Part shown: positions 19,231-27,386 of the stretch, one piece after another
How the letters are laid out: every line of letters begins with the position of its first letter
Numbering within the stretch: position 1 is the first letter of the stretch
Assembly: GCA_012797605.1 (NCBI GenBank)
Contig: JAAZOT010000021.1
Location: 1-45,044 of the forward strand
Origin: Spirochaetales bacterium
GTDB lineage: Bacteria > Spirochaetota > JAAYUW01
Direction of reading: 5' to 3'
Length of the DNA: 45,044 nucleotides
Program-made: the position numbers and the translations under genes
Notes under the pieces: generated by a model
Databases searched by the model: none
What the model was told of the DNA's origin: nothing
Seen by the model: only the letters and a program-made list of their open reading frames with translations

Positions 19231-20172
19231 TTAACTAAGTTTAACTCTTGGATCTACAATACTATATGAAATATCAGTAATAAGGGAGAAAAAGATAAAG
19301 AAAAGTGTATAAACTACAACCATAGCTTTTAATACTGGTAAATCATAACTAGTAACAGCTGTAACTGTTAAATCTCCTATACCAGGAATCGAAAAGAACC
19401 TTTCTGTTAATAGAGCTCCTAAAAGCAATCCAGGGATTGACATAATAACAGCAGTTAAAATAGGAATCAATGCGTTCTTAAAAACATGAGTATACATAAT
19501 CTTTCTAGTTGAAAGACCTTTTGCTTTAGCAGTTCTAACATAATCCTTATTTACCTCTTCAACAAAGACTGTTCTATAATATCTTACACTTCCACCAACA
19601 TTAGAAAATGTGATGAGTATCCATGGTAAAATCAGGTATTTTATCCTTTCTATCCCAAAACCCCATCCTGAAATAGGGAAAATTCTCCATTTTGCAGCTA
19701 AAAAAGATTGTGCAATGATTATTAAGGCAAGATAAGGGAAAGCCATAAATATTGTGGCAAATACAGTTATTATCTTATCGATAAATTTTCCTCTATAAAA
19801 AGCGCATAAAAGAGCTAAAGCCGTAGAGATTAAAAAATCGAAAATAAAAGGTGGAAAAGTTACGCTTAAAGATACTGGTACACACCTTTTTATTAAGTCT
19901 GCAATTCTTTGCTTTTTAGCTAGAGATTTACCAAAATCCATTGTTGCTGCTTGTTTGACATAATCTAAATATTGTAAAAAAAGTGGTTTATCTAAACCAA
20001 GTTGATGTCTTAATGTAGCTATCTGCTGAGGAGTTCTTGATTTAGGAGATAGCATATTGTACAAAACCTTATCCTGACCACCGATAACATTGAAAAGCAA
20101 GAAAAAGATTATCATACAACCAAGTAATGTTGGAATAAGGTTAATAAGTTTTCGAATAATATAATTAATCAT
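19231..20172 (-). CDS. oppB: Oligopeptide ABC transporter permease
   Basis: MINYIIRKLINLIPTLLGCMIIFFLLF, LGLDKPLFLQYLDYV, RTAKAKGLSTRKIMYTHVFKNALIP. Start trimmed to the ATG at 20172. Confidence 0.9.
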   Translation of the reverse strand: MINYIIRKLINLIPTLLGCMIIFFLLFNVIGGQDKVLYNMLSPKSRTPQQIATLRHQLGLDKPLFLQYLDYVKQAATMDFGKSLAKKQRIADLIKRCVPVSLSVTFPPFIFDFLISTALALLCAFYRGKFIDKIITVFATIFMAFPYLALIIIAQSFLAAKWRIFPISGWGFGIERIKYLILPWILITFSNVGGSVRYYRTVFVEEVNKDYVRTAKAKGLSTRKIMYTHVFKNALIPILTAVIMSIPGLLLGALLTERFFSIPGIGDLTVTAVTSYDLPVLKAMVVVYTLFFIFFSLITDISYSIVDPRVKLS

Positions 20173-20326
20173 AAAGTATGACTCCTTTATTTGCTTAAGC
20201 TGTCTCTTAGTTAACATATTTTTTCAGCTAAATCAAGAATTTTATTTTATTTAAGTTTATTGCAGAAAATGTAGAAAATATAGATATAATTATTATAATA
20301 TATTATAATTTATTTCAGGAAAACTA

Positions 20327-21565
20327 ATGAAGTATTCTATTAGAAAAAAAGAACTTGAGGTAATAATTTCTCTTTTTAACTCTCTTTCAAAAGTTAAAAA
20401 CTTTAATGAATTATTAGAAATAATTATAGATTCATCAAGGATTTTAGCTAACTGCGATGGTGGTACTATTTATATTAAAAATGACGAGGACATGCTAGAA
20501 TTCGCTCATTCCAAATCTTATTTCCTTTCTTCTAAATATAGTGAAGAGGTTGTTCAAGAAATATTTAAACCATTCCAATTAAATATTGATGAAAACTCAA
20601 TAGCTGGTTATTGTGCCTTAACAAAGAAAATTATCAATATTTCAGATATTCAGAAATTTGGGAATTTAGTTCAATTTAAATATAATGACTATTGGGACAA
20701 GAAATACGGGTATAATACTATTTCAATTTTAACGGTACCTTTAATAAATAATCAAAATGATTTAATAGGTGTACTTCAACTTATCAATGCTAAAGATAAA
20801 GAAACTGGCAAAATATCATATTTTTCTCCCAGAGTTGAATATATTATAGATATGATATCTAAACAATCGGCTATAGCAATATATAATTTTCAATTAACAA
20901 ACAAACTTTATGTTTCTCAAGTTGAAACAATATTAAAATTAGGTATAGCATCAGAATATAAGGATAAAGAAACTTACAACCATCTTAGAAGAATGAGTGA
21001 ATATAGTAAACTTTTGGCATATAAAATAAAAGGCTCAAATTCATATGCCGAAAATGTTAGGTTGGCTTCAATGATGCATGATATTGGTAAAATTGGAGTA
21101 CCAGATTCAATTTTATTAAAACCTGCTGGTTTAGATCAAAATGAAAAAAAAACAATGCAAAAACATACTATATATGGAGCAATGATTTTAAAAGATTCTG
21201 AAGCTTTTGTTTTGCAACTGGCAGCAAGAATTGCACTTACACACCATGAAAAATGGGATGGAACAGGATATCCTCTTGGTTTAAAAGGAGAAGCTATCCC
21301 ATTGGAAGGTAGAATTGTTGCACTAGCTGATGTTTTTGATGCCCTTTCTTCAAAAAGAGTATATAAAGAAGCAATGACAATAGATGAATGTAAGTCGTTC
21401 TTATTGAATGAAAAAGGTAAACATTTCGATCCAAATCTTGTTGATATTTTTATCGAAATGCTGCCAGAAGTTTTGGAAATAAGAGATAGATATCTTTCAG
21501 ATGAAAATATTTCTCCAGAAATTTTTTCAATTGGTGATATAATAGTCGATCTATCTTCAATATGA
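20327..21565 (+). CDS. GAF-HD-GYP cyclic di-GMP phosphodiesterase-like protein
   Basis: GAF N-terminus; MMHDIGKIGVPDSILLKPAGL and THHEKWDGTGYPLGLKGEAIPLEGRIVALADVFDALSS. Confidence 0.92.
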   Translation: MKYSIRKKELEVIISLFNSLSKVKNFNELLEIIIDSSRILANCDGGTIYIKNDEDMLEFAHSKSYFLSSKYSEEVVQEIFKPFQLNIDENSIAGYCALTKKIINISDIQKFGNLVQFKYNDYWDKKYGYNTISILTVPLINNQNDLIGVLQLINAKDKETGKISYFSPRVEYIIDMISKQSAIAIYNFQLTNKLYVSQVETILKLGIASEYKDKETYNHLRRMSEYSKLLAYKIKGSNSYAENVRLASMMHDIGKIGVPDSILLKPAGLDQNEKKTMQKHTIYGAMILKDSEAFVLQLAARIALTHHEKWDGTGYPLGLKGEAIPLEGRIVALADVFDALSSKRVYKEAMTIDECKSFLLNEKGKHFDPNLVDIFIEMLPEVLEIRDRYLSDENISPEIFSIGDIIVDLSSI

Positions 21566-21700
21566 GAAAGAAGATTAAATAAGGATTTAAAACGATTTAT
21601 AATGATTTAAGCAATTTTCCGCTATCTTTCTATTCAATAAAAAAGATAATAAATTTCTCTATATTAAATATTAAATATTAAAGTATAATAAATTAAAATT

Positions 21701-22648
21701 TTAATGAATTGGAACTAAAATATAACCAGAAATTAGCCATACTTGGTTTTTCAGAATTAAATAAAACTCACCATCAAATTTTTCTATAATATTTTTGTAT
21801 TTAAATTCTAGATATACATATATGATTGCCTTATCTTTTTCGATTATTGATTTTTTAATCTCAAAATGGATCAAATCATTGTAAAATTCAGATATTCTTT
21901 CTTTTTTAAAATCTTCAATAATTTTAAGTCTATCTTGTTCTGATGCATATAAATAAATATCTCTATACTTTGAATACTGTATTATGTATGAATCAAAGTC
22001 AAAAAATGTAAAAAATAAATCCCAATTATGATCAATTCTAGCCTTTAATGCCATTTCAACAATTTTATATGGAGGCAAATCTTTCAAGTTTTGCTGAGTA
22101 ATCTTTGCTTGTACATACTCTTTTGCAGTTTTTTCAGAGGGGAAAAAGCTCTTTGGAGGATTAAGTTCAAGTTTTAAAATATTTTTAGTTAAAAAAACCT
22201 GATCCCTTTCAATTGAAGGATAAAATAATCCCTGTATAAAATATATCCCTCCTTCTTTAAATTCAAACCATTGACTTATATCCACAGTATATGATAGACT
22301 TTGGTTTGGTGTTAACATCAAAGTTCTAGTATATACTTTTTCTTTTGTTGCTTTTGACAAAATATAGTATTTAGAGTATGGGACCTGTTCTGCATAAGAA
22401 GTAAAAACCTTAAAATCAACAGTAAATATTAAGTTTTCTGCTACTTCAAAGAAATAATTGTTTGGGGATTTATTTGTTATTTCGATTTTTATAAGAATAG
22501 GGGAATTCAAAAAATATATTTCTTCATTTTCAAATTTCAAAAAAACTTCGATGTTATTATTATTAGGATTCGAATCAAATCCTAAGAAAATATTACAGAT
22601 ATTCAAAAACAATAAAAGTAATAAAATTTTTTTTGTCTTATTTATCAT
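21701..22648 (-). CDS. Exported hypothetical protein
   Basis: Signal-peptide-like N-terminus MINKTKKILLLLLFLNICNIFLG; no recognised domain. Confidence 0.55.
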   Translation of the reverse strand: MINKTKKILLLLLFLNICNIFLGFDSNPNNNNIEVFLKFENEEIYFLNSPILIKIEITNKSPNNYFFEVAENLIFTVDFKVFTSYAEQVPYSKYYILSKATKEKVYTRTLMLTPNQSLSYTVDISQWFEFKEGGIYFIQGLFYPSIERDQVFLTKNILKLELNPPKSFFPSEKTAKEYVQAKITQQNLKDLPPYKIVEMALKARIDHNWDLFFTFFDFDSYIIQYSKYRDIYLYASEQDRLKIIEDFKKERISEFYNDLIHFEIKKSIIEKDKAIIYVYLEFKYKNIIEKFDGEFYLILKNQVWLISGYILVPIH

Positions 22649-22762
22649 TAAAAACCCCTATTGATAACATTCTATTTTTCTAAGTTTCGGATTATTTCAA
22701 AAATATTGAAATATTAGATTTAAAACATATTTTTATTAAAAATAAAACTATGGGAGTCTTTT

Positions 22763-23503
22763 TTGAGATTAGTATTTTTAGAAAAGGAGAATTTTGAAGA
22801 AAACTTATATTATTTATCTTTTGAAGATAGTAAACATCTCTTTGCAAATAGATATAAAATAAATGATTCTATTTTAGCCGTCCTTGGTGATAAAATCGGT
22901 GAATTTACTATAAAAAAAATAAATAAAAAAATTATTTATGGTTCTTTCAATCCAAAAAGTTTATTGGAAAAACCTTTGTATAAATTAAATCTAATAATTG
23001 GACTACCAAAAGATAGAGCATTGAATCCTATAATTGAAAAATCAGCTGAAATAGGTGTAAACAATATTTTTATTATTCCATTGGAGTTTTCAAATAGAAA
23101 AGATTTTTCTTTAAAAAATATTTTAAGATTAAACAAAATTTTGAAAGAAGGTTGCAAGCAATCAGGTAATCCATTTATACCAGAAATCTATTACTTAGAT
23201 AAAATTACTCAAATTGACAATCTTACAGAAATAAAAGATGACTTTAAAATATTGCTTGATGAAAATTGCCAAAAAAAACAAGACTTTTTTACATTAATTA
23301 ATGATAATAGAGTTGAAAATTTCAAAAAAATAAGTATCTTTATTGGACCCGAAGGTGGAATTTCAAATAATGAAAGAACCTTTCTTTTAAATAAAGGTTT
23401 TAATTCTGTTACTGTTGGTAAAAATATACTTAGAACAGAAACAGCTGCAATATCTTCGATGTTTTTTTGGAGACTATATCAGAGTAGTATTTTCAAAATT
23501 TAG
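22763..23503 (+). CDS. rsmE: 16S rRNA (uracil-1498-N3) methyltransferase
   Basis: GLPKDRALNPIIEKSAEIGVNNI, EGCKQSGNPFIPEI, IFIGPEGGISNNERTFLLNKGFNSVTVGKNILRTETAA. TTG start. Confidence 0.93.
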   Translation: MRLVFLEKENFEENLYYLSFEDSKHLFANRYKINDSILAVLGDKIGEFTIKKINKKIIYGSFNPKSLLEKPLYKLNLIIGLPKDRALNPIIEKSAEIGVNNIFIIPLEFSNRKDFSLKNILRLNKILKEGCKQSGNPFIPEIYYLDKITQIDNLTEIKDDFKILLDENCQKKQDFFTLINDNRVENFKKISIFIGPEGGISNNERTFLLNKGFNSVTVGKNILRTETAAISSMFFWRLYQSSIFKI

Positions 23504-23518
23504 CCGGAGAATTTAATT

Positions 23519-24295
23519 ATGAATAAAATTTCAGTTTTTGGAATAAGTATTGCAAATGGTAATAGTGAAGAATTTATCGAATTCATTTTTAAAAATCTTG
23601 AGGAAGGGAAAAAAACACATATTGTTACATTAAATTCTCTAATCCTTCTTAGGAGCTTATTTTCACCAAAACTTAAAAATATAATAAAAAATTCAGAACT
23701 TGTATTTATAGAAAGTATAGGGGTTGAATTAGCATGTAAACTTATTGGTTTTAAAGTAAATAGGAGAATAGCTGGAATAGATTTTTTTAGAGAGCTATTA
23801 CATTATATCGATAATAGATTTAAGTCTATTTATCTATTAGGAAGTTCCTTTGATACTATCACTAAAGCAGAAAAAAATATTAAAAAGGCATTTCCTTCTA
23901 TAAAAATAGTTGGCAGATATCATGGATATTTTAAAAAAGATGAAGAAGAAAAAATAAATATAGCAATAAAAAAATCATCACCAGATTTCATTTTCGTTGC
24001 AATGGGTAGTCCTAAACAGGAATTATGGATTGCATCCAATTTAGATATAATTAAAGTTGCTATGGGAGTTGGAGGTTCTTTCGATGTATTTGCAGGTAAA
24101 AAAAGAAGGGCACCCAAAAAATTTATAGATAATGGTTTTGAATGGCTTTATAGAATAATTACTGATCCTAAAAGGATTTTTCAGATTTTTCCATTATTTT
24201 TGTTTGCATTAATAACCTTAAACTATGCTATTTTTATAAGGATAAAAAACTTATTTCATAAAAAGGATAAAACAAGCGGAGGAAAAAATGATTGA
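23519..24295 (+). CDS. WecG/TagA/CpsF family glycosyltransferase
   Basis: RIAGIDFFRELL, IYLLGSS, PDFIFVAMGSPKQELWIASN, VAMGVGGSFDVFAGKKRRAPKKFIDNGFEWLYRI. Confidence 0.93.
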   Translation: MNKISVFGISIANGNSEEFIEFIFKNLEEGKKTHIVTLNSLILLRSLFSPKLKNIIKNSELVFIESIGVELACKLIGFKVNRRIAGIDFFRELLHYIDNRFKSIYLLGSSFDTITKAEKNIKKAFPSIKIVGRYHGYFKKDEEEKINIAIKKSSPDFIFVAMGSPKQELWIASNLDIIKVAMGVGGSFDVFAGKKRRAPKKFIDNGFEWLYRIITDPKRIFQIFPLFLFALITLNYAIFIRIKNLFHKKDKTSGGKND

Positions 24296-25580
24296 ACCAA
24301 AAGTATTAAAGGGTTTTAAAGATTCACTTCCACAGGAAGAATTTTATAGAAAGTATCTTATATCGAAAATTGAAGATAACTTAAAATTGTATGGTTATCT
24401 ACCTATTGATACACCTACTTTAGAATATAAAGAAATATTACTTGGGAAAGGTGGTGGTGAAACCGATAAACAAGTATTTATATTTAAAGATAAAGGAGAC
24501 AGAGAAGTTGGACTTAGATATGATTTAACTGTACCACTTGCAAGATTTATAGCAATGCATGAGAATGAAATAGTATTTCCATTTAAAAGGTACCATATTG
24601 CAAAAGCATGGAGAGGCGAAAAACCACAAAGAGGAAGATTTAGAGAATTTTATCAAGCAGATTTTGATATTATAGGAATAGATAGTATAGAAAGTGATAT
24701 AGAAATAATCTCGCTTATCTATAATTTATTAAAAAACTTAGGTATAGATAATATAACCATTAAAATTAATGATAGAAGCCTTATGCATCAAATTTTTAAG
24801 AAAATTGGAATTTCCAATTATGAAAAAGAGATATTATTAATCCTCGATAAATATTATAAAATCCCTGAAAAAGAATTTATTGAAAACTTAAAAAATATCA
24901 TTGGAGATAAAAGTGAGGAAATTCTAAGAATTACAAAGTTTGAAAATAGAGAAAATTTGTTCGATTTTCTAAAAGATAGATATGATATTTATAGTACTCG
25001 TTTAGAAAAAGTAATTGATTTTTTCAAACAGATAAATTTACAAGAATTTGTCACTATAGATTTCACAATTACAAGAGGTCTTGATTATTATACTGGAATC
25101 GTATTTGAAACTTTCATTAAAGATTATGTTGAACTTGGATCTGTTTGCTCAGGTGGTAGATACGATAATCTTACATCTATATTTTCTAAAAACAAATACA
25201 GTGGGATTGGAAGTTCTATAGGACTTGATAGATTGATTTCATATTTATTTGAAAAAAATCTCATCCCGAAAGTATCTTTTTGCAATCTATTGATTGCTAA
25301 CTTAAATCCATCAGATTTGGGTTTATATTACAAAATACTAAATAAAATGCACAGTTCCCAGATTTCTTGTGAAATATACCCTGAAGCGACTAAATTAAAA
25401 AAACAGTTTAAGTATTCAGAAGATAAAAATATTCCTTTTATTCTTTTTTTAGGGGAAGAAGAAAAAGAAAAATCAATCTTAAAACTCAAAAATATAGATA
25501 CAGGTAAAGAAATAGTTTTTTCAACAATTGAAAAATTAATCGATTATCTAAAAAACCCGCAAAACTCTACTAGTTTATGA
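24288..25580 (+). CDS. hisS: Histidyl-tRNA synthetase
   Basis: LKGFKDSLPQEEF, GLRYDLTVPLARFIA, RAWRGEKPQRGRFREFYQADFDIIG-like motif 2, TRGLDYYTGIVFE, GGRYDNLTSIF. Confidence 0.96.
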   Translation: MIEPKVLKGFKDSLPQEEFYRKYLISKIEDNLKLYGYLPIDTPTLEYKEILLGKGGGETDKQVFIFKDKGDREVGLRYDLTVPLARFIAMHENEIVFPFKRYHIAKAWRGEKPQRGRFREFYQADFDIIGIDSIESDIEIISLIYNLLKNLGIDNITIKINDRSLMHQIFKKIGISNYEKEILLILDKYYKIPEKEFIENLKNIIGDKSEEILRITKFENRENLFDFLKDRYDIYSTRLEKVIDFFKQINLQEFVTIDFTITRGLDYYTGIVFETFIKDYVELGSVCSGGRYDNLTSIFSKNKYSGIGSSIGLDRLISYLFEKNLIPKVSFCNLLIANLNPSDLGLYYKILNKMHSSQISCEIYPEATKLKKQFKYSEDKNIPFILFLGEEEKEKSILKLKNIDTGKEIVFSTIEKLIDYLKNPQNSTSL

Positions 25581-25882
25581 AGTATTTCTGAATATTTCTT
25601 ATCTTTTTCAACTATTTGTATACCTATATCATAAAAACTTTCATTTATATCTTTTGATATTCTTTTAACTATACCAGTGAAGTGAAGAGTATCCCCCTCG
25701 TTTATTTCTTTTGGAAGTTTTAATTTTAATTTGAGTTGTTTCTCTTCTGGAATTTCTGTCTCAGACATCATAAGAATACCGCCTTCAGAAATATCAAGGA
25801 GATAGCCTAATAGTATATCATTTTCATCAAAAATTCTCAAATAGAAAATTAAATGTCTTCTAGTATATTTTCTTCTATCCAC
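25544..25882 (-). CDS. PilZ domain protein
   Basis: RRKYTRR N-terminal motif and DISEGG (DxSxxG). Confidence 0.8.
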   Translation of the reverse strand: MDRRKYTRRHLIFYLRIFDENDILLGYLLDISEGGILMMSETEIPEEKQLKLKLKLPKEINEGDTLHFTGIVKRISKDINESFYDIGIQIVEKDKKYSEILHKLVEFCGFFR

Positions 25883-25943
25883 TTTTTTCTCCTTTTCTAT
25901 TATTGATTAATTTAATAATAAATCAAAAAAATTTAGTTTCAAA

Positions 25944-27278
25944 TCATAGGCTATCAATATTTTGCATAATAATATATTTTTCCTCAAGGTTCAATCCTAA
26001 ATATTTGATTATATCTTTTCTAGTAACTATACCAATGATATTATCATCTTCTAAAATAGGTAAATGCCCTATATTATATTTTTGAAAAAGTAATTCAATA
26101 GATTCTATTGTCATATCTTTGGTTCCAGTAATTACCTTTTTATGCATATAAGCACTTACTGGTGAATTCATTTGATTTATTTTTCTTGCTTTCATTATGT
26201 CTCTTAATGAAATAAAACCGACTAGTTTTCCACTTTCATCAACTACAGGTGCTCCTGTATAATTTATAAATTCTAAGTAGATTGATGCTTCTTTTACAGT
26301 CCAATTCTCTTTTATCATATATACATTTTTAGTCATAATATCATAAGCTTTTTTAGCAAATTCAATTTTTTCTTCGATATCTTTTTTAAATGATAAAAAA
26401 ATTCTTTTTATATCATCATTTTCAATCTTAGCTGAACCTGCAAAAATATGACCGCCACCACCATATCTATATAAAATATTATTTATATTAATCTCTTCTT
26501 TTTTACTTCTTGCTATAATTAAACCTTTTTTATTTTTTAAAAAATAGAAGAATGCAAAATAAGCATCTGGGTTTTCTATCTCAAAAACTTTTTCTACTAT
26601 TCCTGAAAGACCTGGGAATTGTTCATCAAGTTCAATGTATGAAAGAGTTATATAATGCCCTTTAATAGTTTTATAGATTAGATTATTCAATATATTATGA
26701 AATAATGATATCTGTCCTTCATGGTTTATTAATTTTATTTTCCTCGTTGCAACTTTAATGTCTGCACCATTTTTAATTAAATAGTGTGCAGCTTCAAAAT
26801 CTAAATCTTTTGTGCTAGCATGAGTAAAATTCCCAGTATCAGCATAGATTCCAGTTAAAGCAATAGTTGCATCGATCGGATTTATCTTAATATTATTCTT
26901 AATCAAAATAGAAGCTATTAGTGAAGTGTTTGCTCCAGTTTCTTCAGAAATCAACTTCGCACTTTCAATGTCAAAGCTATCTGCTATATGATGATCCCAA
27001 ACTTCAACTTCTAAAGATGAATTCAAAAGATGTATATATTCATTGATTCTTGCTTTTGTTCTAGTGTCGACTATAACTAGTTTATCTATTTTTTGGTCAG
27101 ATATTTCATTTTGAGTCTTTAGGCTCAAAAAATCAGCATAAAGAGAATATAGATTTTTTGCAACAGGATGGATGAGAGTACTTTTTATTAATATAGCCTC
27201 TGGATATATATATCTCATCAAAACCATTGAACCTAGGCAATCATTATCTGTATTTGAATGACCAATTACTGCAATCAT
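25944..27278 (-). CDS. DHH-family phosphoesterase with paired CBS domains
   Basis: GHSNTDNDCLGS, VIVDTRTKARINEY, VWDHH, GIYADTGNFTHASTKDLDFEAA, then two CBS-like repeats. No nucleotidyltransferase domain follows. Confidence 0.88.
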   Translation of the reverse strand: MIAVIGHSNTDNDCLGSMVLMRYIYPEAILIKSTLIHPVAKNLYSLYADFLSLKTQNEISDQKIDKLVIVDTRTKARINEYIHLLNSSLEVEVWDHHIADSFDIESAKLISEETGANTSLIASILIKNNIKINPIDATIALTGIYADTGNFTHASTKDLDFEAAHYLIKNGADIKVATRKIKLINHEGQISLFHNILNNLIYKTIKGHYITLSYIELDEQFPGLSGIVEKVFEIENPDAYFAFFYFLKNKKGLIIARSKKEEININNILYRYGGGGHIFAGSAKIENDDIKRIFLSFKKDIEEKIEFAKKAYDIMTKNVYMIKENWTVKEASIYLEFINYTGAPVVDESGKLVGFISLRDIMKARKINQMNSPVSAYMHKKVITGTKDMTIESIELLFQKYNIGHLPILEDDNIIGIVTRKDIIKYLGLNLEEKYIIMQNIDSL

Positions 27279-27386
27279 ATTTATAATTTATAATATAATT
27301 TTTAAAAATCAAAATTAAAATCAAATTATTGACTTAATAAATTTTTATTCGATAAATTTCTTCAGAATTAACAAGAAGAAAAGCAA

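Noticed and set aside
21660-21700. TTAAATATTAAATATTAAA short repeat after the HD-GYP gene
   Set aside because: Simple AT-rich sequence; three short units with no phasing or conserved core, expected at this base composition.
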